DNA from: Cytophagales bacterium UBA2561
GTDB taxonomy: Bacteria; Bacteroidota; Bacteroidia; Cytophagales; Thermoflexibacteraceae
Assembly: GCA_002340355.1 (NCBI GenBank)
Contig: DDLX01000046.1
Location: 1-64,000, forward strand
Direction: 5' to 3'
DNA: 64,000 nucleotides
The translations under genes and the position numbers were made by a program. Positions 9,276 to 18,961 of this stretch are shown here, in pieces (position 1 is the first letter of the stretch; each line of letters begins with the position of its first letter). The notes under the pieces are model-generated. The model searched no databases and was not told where the DNA came from. It was given only the letters and a program-made list of their open reading frames with translations.

Positions 9276-10280
9276 CTATTTTTTTAGATTTTGGTAGATG
9301 TTTGAGTTAAAAAATGCTTGTTTGGCACGTTGTAGAGTTCGTATCCAGAATGGTAAACGGTTATAATGAAGACGATAAAACGGTTGGGAAATTGCGCCGA
9401 AACTCTGGTAAAAGTACGCAATTGCGGGTACATTTGGACTTTCAAAATCGAAAACTTTATCTGATTGAGCGTATTCTTGAAAAATCTGGTCAAGAATTAG
9501 GGTTCGTCCGTTACTTTTTCGGTGTAATTGCTTTCCTGCATTAAACAAGTAAATCAGTTGATTCTGATGAAAAGCCAACATAATTCCTGATGTAATTTCC
9601 CCTAAATTGGTTTTAGTATAGAATAGTCTAACCTGTTTTTGGTCTTGTAATTTCTCATGAATTTGTCGTAAAAATGAGTAAGCCAAAGGATTCACTCCAC
9701 CTTGTATTTTATGCTCAGTATTTTCCTGAAACATTTGTATAAGAGGTTCAATATTCTGATCTTCAATAACTTGTTGATGAAATTTTTTTGCTCGTTTTAG
9801 GTTCATTTTTCGGTCTCGATGATAACTTTGATAAATTTCAGAATAGGATTTGGATAAATCTAAATGATGTGTTTGGAACGGTTTTGTTTTGAAATTAGTT
9901 TGAAAAAATGAACTTTGAGGTTTTTGGTTTCGGACATTCAAAAAATAGTTACCTACATATGAGAATTGTTCAAAAAGCACTTGAAAAAAAGATTCATAAA
10001 TTTCACTAGATAAAACTTTTCGACTATATATCCCCAATTGTTGACAAAAAAGAGGCTGAACAAGATGTAAAATCCCGTATTTCTGACGGTGTGGAATAGG
10101 CATTACGGCTTGGTAATTTTCTTTATTTCCAAAGATAATCACTCCCCAGTTGGGTGAAACAATATCTAAATACCATGAAAAACCATATAAATTACTTTCT
10201 ATAGCTTCTATAATACATTTATCATAAAGCGTTTTATTGATTTGAAAATGAGATAAATAGAAGATTTTTTCTTTCATCAT
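9276..10280 (-). CDS. FemAB/GNAT-like acyltransferase
   Basis: 334 residues without signal peptide. Cytosolic, with features of the GNAT/FemAB superfamily: an N-terminal half containing SWYLDIVSPNWGVIIFG and PIPHRQKYGILHLVQPLFCQQLG, a basic helix with RDRKMNLKRAKK, and a second half IMLAFHQNQLIYLFNAG followed by RTLILDQIFQEYAQ, as in Bacteroidota proteins annotated GNAT N-acetyltransferase. FemAB relatives add amino acids to peptidoglycan precursors; the substrate here cannot be told. The start could be either of two adjacent ATGs at 10275-10280. It stands 71 bp downstream of the phosphatase start region in the same direction, but cotranscription is unclear. Confidence 0.75.
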   Translation of the reverse strand: MMKEKIFYLSHFQINKTLYDKCIIEAIESNLYGFSWYLDIVSPNWGVIIFGNKENYQAVMPIPHRQKYGILHLVQPLFCQQLGIYSRKVLSSEIYESFFQVLFEQFSYVGNYFLNVRNQKPQSSFFQTNFKTKPFQTHHLDLSKSYSEIYQSYHRDRKMNLKRAKKFHQQVIEDQNIEPLIQMFQENTEHKIQGGVNPLAYSFLRQIHEKLQDQKQVRLFYTKTNLGEITSGIMLAFHQNQLIYLFNAGKQLHRKSNGRTLILDQIFQEYAQSDKVFDFESPNVPAIAYFYQSFGAISQPFYRLHYNRLPFWIRTLQRAKQAFFNSNIYQNLKK

Positions 10281-10480
10281 AATTAAAGATTATATTTTTT
10301 AATAATCTGTATTATTCTACTTTTTCTAAGTAATTTTCTTACAAAAGTATCTCTCAAAAGGTGAATATAGTTTATATTGTTATTGTTATAAATATCAAGT
10401 AATTCATCGTATTCTAATGTAGAAAAATAAACTTTTATAATTTTTTTAAAGATTGTTATTTTTAGCTCAAAATATTGATT

Positions 10481-10594
10481 ATGAAAGATTTATTAAAGAA
10501 AAATTCTCTATTATTCCCATTTAAATTAGATGATAAAAATCTGTTTATCAAGGTGTTTTATCTTAATCCAAAATTTTGTTATTGTTTTCGATAA
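10481..10594 (+). CDS. Possible small ORF upstream of typA
   Basis: 37 codons from ATG 10481 to TAA 10592-10594, product MKDLLKKNSLLFPFKLDDKN and onward, ending FCYCFR. It overlaps the predicted typA promoter, so it may be chance or an upstream regulatory ORF. No homology recognised. Listed only because it fills the 350-bp gap before typA. Confidence 0.15.
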   Translation: MKDLLKKNSLLFPFKLDDKNLFIKVFYLNPKFCYCFR

Positions 10595-10608
10595 AAATAG
10601 TACTTTTG
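10574..10608 (+). promoter_or_regulatory. Bacteroidota-type promoter for typA
   Basis: -33 element TTTTG at 10574-10578 and -7 element TACTTTTG at 10601-10608, 22 bp apart, matching the Bacteroidota consensus TTTG/TAnnTTTG. The predicted transcript begins about 15-20 nt before the ATG at 10631. Confidence 0.6.
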
Positions 10609-10630
10609 CGCCCAGACATCGCATAATCGA

Positions 10631-12430
10631 ATGAAAAGTATCCGAAATATCGCTGTTATCGCACACGTTGACCATGGGAAAACGACTTTAACAGACAAAA
10701 TTATTTATGCTTGTAATATTTTTCGTGAAAATCAAGAAGCGGGAGAACTAATTCTTGATAATAACGATCTTGAAAAAGAACGAGGCATTACGATTGTCTC
10801 GAAAAATATTGCAGTTACTTATAAAGACACCAAAATTAATATCATTGATACGCCCGGGCACGCCGACTTTGGTGGTGAAGTGGAGCGTGTCTTGAAAATG
10901 GCAGACGGCGTTTTGCTGCTTGTTGATGCCTTTGAGGGACCAATGCCACAAACTCGGTTCGTATTGAGTAAGGCGATTGGTTTAGGTTTAACGCCTATCG
11001 TGGTCGTCAATAAGGTTGATAAATTGAATTGCCGACCTGATGAGGTTCACGAAGCTGTTTTTGATTTAATGTTTAATTTGGATGCCACCGAAGAGCAATT
11101 AGAATTCACGACGATTTATGGCTCTGCCAAAAATGGTTGGATGAGTACCGATTGGCAGAATCCTACAGATAATATTTTTCCGCTTTTGGATGCGATTTTG
11201 GAGGATATTCCACCTGCGCCGCAACCCGAAGGGATTCTTCAAATGCAAATTACTTCCTTGGACTATTCTAGTTTTGTAGGACGGATTGCGATTGGGCGTG
11301 TATATCAAGGCACATTACAAACCCAGACACCGCTAGCCATTTGTAAGAAAAATGATATAACTAAAAAGGTCAGTATCAAGGAAGTATTTGTTTTTGAAGG
11401 ATTAGGCAGACGAAAAGTAGAGAGTGTTCCCGCAGGTGAAATTTGTGCAGTAGTTGGTTTAGATGACTTCGAAATTGGCGATACACTCACTAGCCTTGAA
11501 ACTCCTGAGCCTATGCCTCGTATTTCGATTGATGAACCAACTATCAATATGCTTTTTACGATTAATAATTCTCCATTTTTCGGAAAAGAAGGAAAATACG
11601 TTACGTCTCGGCACCTGAGAGATAGATTATTGAAAGAAACGGAGAAGAATTTAGCATTACGAGTTCAAGAAACTGAAAGCGAAGATAAGTTTTTAGTCTA
11701 TGGGCGAGGAATTATGCATTTGTCTGTTTTAATTGAGACAATGCGCCGAGAGGGTTATGAATTGCAAGTAGGTCAGCCTCAAGTAGTTTATAAGCAGGTT
11801 GATGGGCAAAAGCATGAACCCATTGAAACTCTAGTAGTTGATGTTCCTGAGGAAACTTCAGGCAAAGTGATTGAACGGGTAACACAACGAAAGGGTGATT
11901 TATTAATTATGGAGCCAAAAGGTGATGTCCAACATTTGGAATTTGCAATTCCTGCACGAGGACTAATTGGATTACGAAATTCACTCTTGACAGCGACAGC
12001 AGGCGAAGCCATCATTACGCATCGCTTCCGAGAATATGCACCCTTCAAAGGAGATATTCCAGAGCGAAATAATGGCTCATTAATCTCAATGGAAACAGGA
12101 CCTGCTACGGCTTATTCTTTGGATAAACTACAAGATAGAGGTACATTTTTTGTAGATGCGGGTCAAGAATTGTATATGGGACAAGTGATTGGCGAGCATA
12201 CTCGTGGAAATGACTTGGTGCTGAATGTTCAAAAGGGTAAGAAATTAACTAATATGCGTGCTTCAGGCTCAGATGACAATGCTAAAATTGCTCCTAAAAA
12301 AATATTTTCATTAGAAGAAGCCTTAGAATATATTCAAAAAGATGAATACTTGGAGGTTACTCCTCAAAGTTTGCGGATGAGAAAAATTTTCTTACAAGAA
12401 CATGAGCGTAAGAAAGCAGCGAAAGCCTAA
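10631..12430 (+). CDS. typA: Translational GTPase TypA/BipA
   Basis: 599 residues, the usual length. A ribosome-associated GTPase of the EF-G family, involved in ribosome assembly and stress or cold adaptation. G1 is AHVDHGKTTL (about 11-20), switch II is DTPGHADFGGEVERV, and G4 is NKVDK; then the beta-barrel domain, two EF-G-like alpha/beta domains (GRGIMHLSVLIETMRREG) and the family-specific C-terminal domain with PARGLIGLRN and the basic GKKLTNMRASGSDDN. Single-gene unit with a strong promoter before it and a terminator at 12461-12506. Confidence 0.98.
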   Translation: MKSIRNIAVIAHVDHGKTTLTDKIIYACNIFRENQEAGELILDNNDLEKERGITIVSKNIAVTYKDTKINIIDTPGHADFGGEVERVLKMADGVLLLVDAFEGPMPQTRFVLSKAIGLGLTPIVVVNKVDKLNCRPDEVHEAVFDLMFNLDATEEQLEFTTIYGSAKNGWMSTDWQNPTDNIFPLLDAILEDIPPAPQPEGILQMQITSLDYSSFVGRIAIGRVYQGTLQTQTPLAICKKNDITKKVSIKEVFVFEGLGRRKVESVPAGEICAVVGLDDFEIGDTLTSLETPEPMPRISIDEPTINMLFTINNSPFFGKEGKYVTSRHLRDRLLKETEKNLALRVQETESEDKFLVYGRGIMHLSVLIETMRREGYELQVGQPQVVYKQVDGQKHEPIETLVVDVPEETSGKVIERVTQRKGDLLIMEPKGDVQHLEFAIPARGLIGLRNSLLTATAGEAIITHRFREYAPFKGDIPERNNGSLISMETGPATAYSLDKLQDRGTFFVDAGQELYMGQVIGEHTRGNDLVLNVQKGKKLTNMRASGSDDNAKIAPKKIFSLEEALEYIQKDEYLEVTPQSLRMRKIFLQEHERKKAAKA

Positions 12431-12460
12431 TGTTTTTTTCTGAAAAATATACCTACAAAT

Positions 12461-12506
12461 ACACCTTTATTAAAGTTTTATCGCTTTAGTAAAGGTGTTT
12501 TGTTTT
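12461..12506 (+). terminator. Intrinsic terminator of typA
   Basis: ACACCTTTATTAAAG pairs with CTTTAGTAAAGGTGT (15 bp, one G-U), loop of 8 nt, followed by TTTTGTTTT. It lies 31 bp after the typA stop codon. Confidence 0.85.
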
Positions 12507-12739
12507 ATCGGTCAATTTTTTTATCAACTATCCAAAAAAAATCTTATATTCTCGTTTTGTGTATTTGGATTTTGTCCAAAAATTGGAATAAATACAATTA
12601 AAAAGATTGAAGGAACTTTCAAGCAATTAGAGTTGTAGGGCAAATAAAAACAACCTCTAAGACTTCAGAAAGTTCTACTACAGAAAATTTTTTATTGCAT
12701 GATTAGTTTTTTATTAAATTATTTATAAATCAGTTTTTT

Positions 12740-13246
12740 ATGAAAAAATATACACGACTTACAATGTTAGTACTCAGTTTATTGATGGGTATTGGATTAT
12801 TTTCCAAGACATATGCTCAACAAAATGTACGCATAGTTAAATTTAAGGACTTAAAACCCTTACTTTCCTCCCAGTCAGATACAGTTTTTATTGTGAATTT
12901 TTGGGCAACATGGTGTGCGCCATGTGTTAAAGAATTGCCTGATTTTGAGCAAATTAGAAAAAAATATAAAGATAAAAATGTACGAATGATTCTAGTAAGT
13001 TTGGATTTCCCCAAACAATTAGAGAAACGAGTTATTCCATTCGTGGAGCGTAAAAAATTGGGTGCAGAAGTATGGTTATTAGATGAGCCAGATTATAATT
13101 CATGGATTGATAAAATTGAAAAAACTTGGGAAGGTAATATTCCGATTACACTCATTTATAATTCTTCTAAAAACTACCGTAAGTTTATCAATGGAGAAAC
13201 TAATGCCGAATATCTTGACAAAATTATTTTGCCATTAGTCAAGTAA
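12740..13246 (+). CDS. Exported TlpA/thioredoxin-family protein
   Basis: 168 residues. The signal peptide covers about 1-26 (LTMLVLSLLMGIGLF, cleavage after TYAQ), so it acts in the periplasm. The thioredoxin fold follows: FIVNFWATWCAPCVKELP carries the redox CxxC (WCAPC) at about 58-62, and the cis-proline loop is GNIPITLIYN. Such proteins reduce or isomerise disulfides or supply reductant to cytochrome c maturation; the partner is unknown. There is no cytochrome gene nearby, and the gene is closed by its own terminator. The 309-bp upstream stretch contains the typA terminator and no obvious gene. Confidence 0.9.
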   Translation: MKKYTRLTMLVLSLLMGIGLFSKTYAQQNVRIVKFKDLKPLLSSQSDTVFIVNFWATWCAPCVKELPDFEQIRKKYKDKNVRMILVSLDFPKQLEKRVIPFVERKKLGAEVWLLDEPDYNSWIDKIEKTWEGNIPITLIYNSSKNYRKFINGETNAEYLDKIILPLVK

Positions 13247-13272
13247 ATTTAATAATCAAATCTATCTCTAAG

Positions 13273-13320
13273 GAAGTTGTTGGTATTGATCTTGAGAAAA
13301 TGAGCCTAACAACTTCTTTG
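13273..13320 (+). terminator. Terminator after the thioredoxin gene
   Basis: GAAGTTGTTGG (13273-13283) pairs with CTAACAACTTC (13306-13316, one G-U) across a 22-nt loop, followed by TTTG. It lies 27 bp beyond the stop. Confidence 0.6.
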
Positions 13321-13523
13321 AATAGATGCTCCAAACGTGAATAATTTCCTAATAAATTTGTTTCCCGCAACCTTTTCCCACAAATTCCTATCTGTTAAAC
13401 AGACTCAATCGGCATTCTAAATTATCGATAATCACTTCGATTTTAGTTATTTTTTTAGAAATTCGAGAATCAATCATAAATCACAATATCTTTTATCATT
13501 CTAAACATAAAATTTTTATTCCC

Positions 13524-14783
13524 ATGAAAACAATTTCTTTTTGGTCTAAACTATTACATTTTCGTGTTTTTGCCCTCAGTTTATGTGGATTACTTTGCGT
13601 CATTGGTAGTATTCAAGCCCAGACTTTTCAGGGGCGTGCAGGCAAGATTTGGCTTACTGATGACAATTATCTATTTGTAAATTTCTTGAATTCGGGTGTA
13701 TTAGTGATTGATAATAATATTCCTGAAAAACCTCAAAAAATTGGATTTATCGAAATACCAGGAAATGTAGATATGGCAGTAATTGGAAATACGATGTATG
13801 CCAATAGTCATCGAGATTTGGTTACGATTGACATTACTGATTTAGAGAATCCCAAAGAATTAAGTCGAAATGTGGGGGTTTTTTCACATCAACCACTTGG
13901 TAATGAAAATAATCAGGCGATTGCCTGGCGAAGTGGAGCAGATTTAAATTCCCTACTAAACAGTATGCTACGAAATATTGCTCAAAACGGAACTATGTTG
14001 GGAGACAATGGATTAAATTTTGGTTTATCGGGTATTGATCCTAATCAGATTCGAACGAGTGTTAATCAAACCTCTTCGGCAAGTGCTGGTGGTGGCGGTG
14101 GTGGAAAAGGTGGTTCTATGGCGTGTTTCACGATTAAAGACGGATATTTATATGCTGTTGATGCCACAGAATTACACGTTTTTGATTTGGGTGAAGTCTC
14201 AAAACCTAAAAAAGTGGGTAATCGAGTTCGAGTTGGGACAGGTATCGAAACCATTTTTAATCATGGCGAAAAACTATTTATTGGCTCACAGTTAGGGATG
14301 TTTATTTATGATATTTCTAATCGAGTGTATCCTGTTCGAGAAGGGCGTTACCAACATACTCGGAGCTGTGATCCCGTAGTCGTCGAAGGAAATTATGCTT
14401 ATGTAACTTTGCATGATGGAATTGACTGTGGAGGTGGTGTAAATCAATTAGATGTTATTGATATTAGTAATCCCAAAAATCCGCAAAAAGTCCGCACTTT
14501 CAATATGACCAATCCGCACGGATTAGGAGTTGATAAGGGAACTTTGTTTGTTTGTGATGGTCGGGACGGTCTAAAAGTGTACAGTACTAAAAATCCATTA
14601 CAATTAAATCGAAATCAGTTAGCTCATTTTCCAAATATTGATACGTATGATGTGATTCCTGATAACAAACGGGAAATTTTAATTATGGTGGGAGATGATA
14701 AAATCACACAATATGACTACCAGAATCCTAAAAATGTTACTCCAATTAGTGAGTTAGATTTGCGGGAAGAAGTAAAATATTAA
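13524..14783 (+). CDS. Exported LVIVD-repeat protein
   Basis: 419 residues with a signal peptide (cleavage after SIQAQ, near residue 33). The mature part is built from LVIVD-type repeats: GVLVIDNNIPEKPQKIG, LVTIDITDLENPKELS, LHVFDLGEVSKPKKVG, MFIYDISNRVYPVREG, LDVIDISNPKNPQKVR, LKVYSTKNPLQLNRN. Such repeats form a beta-propeller on the cell surface or in the periplasm. A glycine-rich insert (SSASAGGGGGGKGG, about 188-201) splits two repeats and is probably a flexible loop. No sorting domain is seen at the C-terminus. Function beyond protein-protein contact is unknown. Confidence 0.85.
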   Translation: MKTISFWSKLLHFRVFALSLCGLLCVIGSIQAQTFQGRAGKIWLTDDNYLFVNFLNSGVLVIDNNIPEKPQKIGFIEIPGNVDMAVIGNTMYANSHRDLVTIDITDLENPKELSRNVGVFSHQPLGNENNQAIAWRSGADLNSLLNSMLRNIAQNGTMLGDNGLNFGLSGIDPNQIRTSVNQTSSASAGGGGGGKGGSMACFTIKDGYLYAVDATELHVFDLGEVSKPKKVGNRVRVGTGIETIFNHGEKLFIGSQLGMFIYDISNRVYPVREGRYQHTRSCDPVVVEGNYAYVTLHDGIDCGGGVNQLDVIDISNPKNPQKVRTFNMTNPHGLGVDKGTLFVCDGRDGLKVYSTKNPLQLNRNQLAHFPNIDTYDVIPDNKREILIMVGDDKITQYDYQNPKNVTPISELDLREEVKY

Positions 14784-14786
14784 GGT

Positions 14787-14836
14787 AAAACAAAACCTTT
14801 GACAACGGATATTAATTTTGTCAAAGGTTTTGTTTT
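14787..14836. terminator. Bidirectional terminator between the LVIVD gene and recQ
   Basis: An 18-bp perfect stem (AAAACAAAACCTTTGACA with its exact complement at 14819-14836) with a 14-nt loop and A/T runs on both sides. It lies 3 bp past one stop and 13 bp before the convergent recQ stop. Confidence 0.9.
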
Positions 14837-14849
14837 ATAATTATTGATG

Positions 14850-17042
14850 TTATAATGCTACTTCTGAAAGGAACTTGATTCGCATTAGACGTAATTCCTC
14901 TTCAGTATATTCCTCTTCTAATTCCTCCAAAGCCATACTAATATTATCAGTTTCTGCTTCCATAAAATAATCGTAGATTTCGTCTTGTTGGTCTTCATCA
15001 AGGATACTATCAATATAATAATCAATATTAAGTTTTGTCCCTGAGTAACAGATATGTTCCATTTCCTCTACCACTTCTTCCATCGAAATATGCTGAGCTT
15101 CTGAGATTTCTTCTAGCTCAACTTTGCGGTCAATTTGTTGAATAATGAAAATCTTATTTTTCGATTTATTCACCATTGTTTTGACTACCACATCTGAAGC
15201 TGTTTCAATATCATTATCCTCTACATATTTGGCAATCAACTTGATAAATGGTCTGCCAAACTTTCGTGCTTTTCCTGTTCCCACACCGTTAATTTGTGAG
15301 AGTTCTTCCATATTTACAGGATAGACGGTCGCCATTTCTTCCAAAGATGGCTCTTGGAAAACGACATAAGGAGGAACATCTTTTTGGGCAGCTACTTTCT
15401 TCCGAAGTTGTTTTAGGAGTCCTATCAAAACTTCATCAAACGCACCTGTTACAGGAGTATCATGCGCCTCTTCCATCTCCGAATCGGCAACGGTCAAGTC
15501 GTGATCTTTAACAAATTGTAATTGAACAGGTTTCTGAATATATTTTTCTCCTGACTTTGTAAGTCGTAAGATATTGGGATTTTCTACGTCTTTCTCCAAA
15601 TATCGGTGTAATAAGGCTTGTCGGATGGTGGATTTTAAAAACTTCTCTTCTGTTGCTTCACAAGTTGCAAAAACTTCCAATTGGTCATGTCCATAACTTT
15701 TTGCATATTGATTGTCTTTACCTAATAATAAATCTGTAATATGTTGTAAATCAAAACGTTGCTCTGTGAATTTTACAGCTTTTAGTGCATTAATGACCAT
15801 ATGTGTGGCATCATATTTTTCTAGGTCTGTATGTTTGCTACACGCATCGCACCCACCTGTTTCAATACAATGCTTTTCTTCATACGCTTCCCCAAAATAA
15901 GCTAACAGTTGTTTTCTTCGACAAACCGCCGACTCAGAATAAGCCGCCATTTCCTGTAAAAGATGACGGGCGTTATCGCGCTCCGTAACGGATTTATCTT
16001 TATTAAATTTTTCCAGTTTGAGAATATCTGCATGACTATAAAACATCAAACACTTTCCTTCTAATCCGTCTCGTCCTGCTCGTCCTGTTTCTTGGTAATA
16101 ACCTTCTAAAGATTTGGGCGCATCATAGTGAATAACAAAACGAACATCAGGTTTATCAATTCCCATTCCAAAGGCAATAGTAGCCACAATGACATCTGCA
16201 TCTTCACTCAAAAAAGCATCTTGATTGTGCATTCGAACAGTAGACTCCAAGCCTGCATGATAAGGCAAAGCTTTTACATCATTTACTTGTAGCAATTCTG
16301 CAATTTCAACTACCTTTTTTCGACTTAGACAATAGATAATCCCTGACTTTCCTTTATTCTGTTTTACAAACTTAATAAGCTGTTTTTTTGCATCTTTTTT
16401 AGGACGAACCTCATAATATAAATTTTCTCGATTGAAGGAAGATTTAAATAAATCAGCTTCCTCCATCTGTAAATTTTTTTGAATATCTAATTGAACTTTG
16501 GGGGTTGCTGTAGCAGTTAAGGCGATGATAGGTAAGTTGCCAAGTTGTTCAATAATGGATTTGATACGGCGATATTCAGGACGGAAATCATGCCCCCATT
16601 CCGAAATACAATGTGCTTCATCAATGGCTACAAATGAAATCTCTGCCTTCCGCAAAAATTCTACATTATCAGGTTTGGTAAGTGACTCAGGTGCAACATA
16701 TAACAGCTTGACTTTTCCCGCCAATGTTTGTTGTTTCACTTTATTGGCTTCAGATTTAGAAAGAGTTGAGTTCAGAAAAAAAGCACTAATACCCAAGGCG
16801 TTGAGTTGGTCAACTTGGTTTTTCATCAGGGCAATAAGTGGAGAAATAACAATTGCTGTTCCTGCTTGAATGACAGCAGGTAACTGATAGCATAGAGATT
16901 TACCTGCTCCTGTAGGCATAATGACGAAGGTATTTCGTCCACCCATAATATTCTCAATAATAACTTCCTGATTGCCACGGAACTGATGATAACCGAAGAC
17001 TTCTTTTAACTTTGCTTTTAGATTAGGTTTTTGTGTTGTCAT
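14850..17042 (-). CDS. recQ: ATP-dependent DNA helicase RecQ
   Basis: 3'-5' DNA helicase of recombination and repair. From the chosen start it has 730 residues, longer than E. coli RecQ (about 610). Helicase core: Walker A PTGAGKSLCYQ, SPLIALMKNQVDQL, DEAHC box, GRAGRDG. The zinc-binding cysteines (CRRKQLLAYFGE, then C-x2-C as CDAC) and RQC domain follow, then HRDC at about 540-620 (LRKKVAAQKDVPPYVVF, INGVGTGKARKFG). An acidic C-terminal extension of about 100 residues (EELEEEYTEEELRLM) is typical of Bacteroidota RecQ. The start at 17042 (MTTQKPNLKAKL) is preferred over an upstream ATG at 17072, because the extra ten residues do not fit the family. Confidence 0.97.
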   Translation of the reverse strand: MTTQKPNLKAKLKEVFGYHQFRGNQEVIIENIMGGRNTFVIMPTGAGKSLCYQLPAVIQAGTAIVISPLIALMKNQVDQLNALGISAFFLNSTLSKSEANKVKQQTLAGKVKLLYVAPESLTKPDNVEFLRKAEISFVAIDEAHCISEWGHDFRPEYRRIKSIIEQLGNLPIIALTATATPKVQLDIQKNLQMEEADLFKSSFNRENLYYEVRPKKDAKKQLIKFVKQNKGKSGIIYCLSRKKVVEIAELLQVNDVKALPYHAGLESTVRMHNQDAFLSEDADVIVATIAFGMGIDKPDVRFVIHYDAPKSLEGYYQETGRAGRDGLEGKCLMFYSHADILKLEKFNKDKSVTERDNARHLLQEMAAYSESAVCRRKQLLAYFGEAYEEKHCIETGGCDACSKHTDLEKYDATHMVINALKAVKFTEQRFDLQHITDLLLGKDNQYAKSYGHDQLEVFATCEATEEKFLKSTIRQALLHRYLEKDVENPNILRLTKSGEKYIQKPVQLQFVKDHDLTVADSEMEEAHDTPVTGAFDEVLIGLLKQLRKKVAAQKDVPPYVVFQEPSLEEMATVYPVNMEELSQINGVGTGKARKFGRPFIKLIAKYVEDNDIETASDVVVKTMVNKSKNKIFIIQQIDRKVELEEISEAQHISMEEVVEEMEHICYSGTKLNIDYYIDSILDEDQQDEIYDYFMEAETDNISMALEELEEEYTEEELRLMRIKFLSEVAL

Positions 17043-17443
17043 TTTTTCTATCCAATAAAAACCCATGTCCATTTATGATTTTACAGCTTTAGCACTTTGG
17101 AGAGAAAATAGGACTCCTCTAATAAATGCTTGCATGGGCGACATGGTTAAAAAATTTATCCTTTTAATCTTTAGCCCCTGTCTCAAAATCCTACTTTACG
17201 AGGCAGATTTCGAAAACGAGAATTTAAATATACACAATTTCTTGAAACTAACACCAAATTCTGAGTCGGAAAAATAAAAAAACAGTGAATCATAAATTTA
17301 GAGAAAAGGGGCTACAGTAATTTTTAAAAGCCATTTTTAAGCAAAAAAAATACAATTTAACTAATTTCTCAGATATTTTGGACAACTTGAATTTAAAGAC
17401 AAATTGTGTTAGCTATTTCCGATTTTTACAAAAATGCTGAGTT
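17043..17443. other. Divergent intergenic region recQ/mgtE
   Basis: About 400 bp separating divergent genes. A 70-codon plus-strand frame (17065-17277) overlaps the recQ 5' end and has no family features, so it is not called. I see no riboswitch (no M-box-like sequence before mgtE), no strong dyad and no good TAnnTTTG promoter. Confidence 0.4.
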
Positions 17444-18793
17444 ATGCCTTTTGAATTAACACAAGATTTTTTTGATGAATTTCAAGAAGCCGTTTCCCTA
17501 CGAGAAACTTCCCGTATTCTGTCTTTGACTGAAGGAATGTTTGCTCCTGATATCTCTACAATCTTGGATGAAATGAACGCCGAAGACTGTAAATATGTCA
17601 TTGAAATATTGGATAAAGGGCTAAGTGCCAAAATTATTAGTGATTTGGACACCGATGTTCGTCAGGATTTTTTGCCCTTATTTTCTGCCTCACAAATTGC
17701 TTTGATTTTACAGGCTTCTAAATCCGATGATGCGGCGGACATCCTCAATGAGTTGAGCCTACGATTTCGAGAAGAGATTTTAGCAAAGCTAGATGAAGAA
17801 ACTACCTCAAATATTGTCGAACTATTACGTTATGACGAAGATTGTGCGGGTGGATTAATGGCGAAGGAAATTGTCAAGACTAATATCGAATATACTGTTG
17901 TTCAATGTATTGAAGATATCCGAAAACAAGCTCAGAAAATAGGTAAGTTTTATTCGGTTTATGTCGTCGATGATGATGATATTTTGTTAGGGCGAGTCTC
18001 AGTCAAACAAATGTTATTGGCAGAAGATGAAACCAAGATTTCGGATATTTATTTTGATGAAGTCATTTCTGTACCTGTTTATATGGATGAGGAAGAGGTT
18101 GCCAGTATTATGCAAAAATATGATTTGGAAACCGTTCCTGTCATTAATATGAAAGGAAAATTATTAGGACGAATTACGATTGATGACGCTTTGGATGTTA
18201 TTACAGAACAAGCCGAAATCGATCAGCAAGTCATGTCGGGGCTTTCTGAAAATATTGAGGCAGATGACTCTGTTTGGAAGCTATCTTGGGCAAGATTGCC
18301 TTGGCTTTTGATCGGAATGATGGGAGGATTATTAGGGGCGCAGTTTATCGGGCATTTCGAAGCTGACTTAGCCCTTGTTCCTGCAATGGCATTTTTTATT
18401 CCCTTAATTACGGCAACAGGTGGAAATGTCGGTATTCAATCCTCCACCATTGTAGTTCAGGCACTTGCCGATAATTCGAGTCTAGGAAATCCTTGGATGC
18501 GATTATTTAAAACTTTTTCCGTAGCTATCATTAATGGAATAGCAATTTCTGTAGTTGTATTTTTGTTTAATTTATTATTTGTAGAAACTTCGGCATTAGC
18601 ATTAGTGGTTTCCATTGCCTTATTTAGTGTTGTGATGTTGGCGTCATTAATGGGAACAATTACTCCACTTGCTCTGAATCGAATTGGCATCAATCCCGCA
18701 CTAGCTTCAGGTCCTTTTATTACAACTGCTAATGACTTGTTAGGTCTGGCGGTTTATTTTTCCGTAGCTCGAGTACTATTAAATAGTTTATAG
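17444..18793 (+). CDS. mgtE: Magnesium transporter MgtE
   Basis: 449 residues, the normal length. A homodimeric inner-membrane Mg2+ channel whose cytosolic part closes the pore when Mg2+ is plentiful. N-domain of helical repeats about 1-125 (LSAKIISDLDTDVRQDFL, SDDAADILNELS); two CBS domains about 130-255, with the linker sequence EDCAGGLMAKE and later VPVINMKGKLLGRITIDDALD; five membrane helices from about 285, with the pore sequence PLITATGGNVGIQSST and the end ALASGPFITTANDLLGL carrying the selectivity aspartate. Monocistronic, followed by the terminator at 18912. Confidence 0.97.
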   Translation: MPFELTQDFFDEFQEAVSLRETSRILSLTEGMFAPDISTILDEMNAEDCKYVIEILDKGLSAKIISDLDTDVRQDFLPLFSASQIALILQASKSDDAADILNELSLRFREEILAKLDEETTSNIVELLRYDEDCAGGLMAKEIVKTNIEYTVVQCIEDIRKQAQKIGKFYSVYVVDDDDILLGRVSVKQMLLAEDETKISDIYFDEVISVPVYMDEEEVASIMQKYDLETVPVINMKGKLLGRITIDDALDVITEQAEIDQQVMSGLSENIEADDSVWKLSWARLPWLLIGMMGGLLGAQFIGHFEADLALVPAMAFFIPLITATGGNVGIQSSTIVVQALADNSSLGNPWMRLFKTFSVAIINGIAISVVVFLFNLLFVETSALALVVSIALFSVVMLASLMGTITPLALNRIGINPALASGPFITTANDLLGLAVYFSVARVLLNSL

Positions 18794-18911
18794 CATTAGA
18801 TTATTACGACTTCATTTATAAAATTAAACTCTTGAAGAGTTGTCCAAATAGGCTAAAATAAAATAAGTAGTTAATCTATAATTATTTGATTATTAATGAT
18901 ATAATGATTTG

Positions 18912-18947
18912 AAATCTCACTAAAAAGAGAGGATTTTAGTGAGATTT
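18912..18947. terminator. Bidirectional terminator between mgtE and the convergent lipoprotein gene
   Basis: A 14-bp perfect stem AAATCTCACTAAAA / TTTTAGTGAGATTT with an 8-nt loop. It lies 14 bp from the stop of the minus-strand gene at 18962. Confidence 0.85.
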
Positions 18948-18961
18948 ACCGCCAAAATTTG

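Noticed and set aside
10748..12048. Minus-strand ORFs within typA
   Set aside because: Antisense shadows of a conserved GTPase gene.
17065..17277. 70-codon plus-strand ORF at the recQ/mgtE divergence
   Set aside because: It overlaps the recQ start, has no family features or promoter, and reads through AT-rich non-coding sequence.
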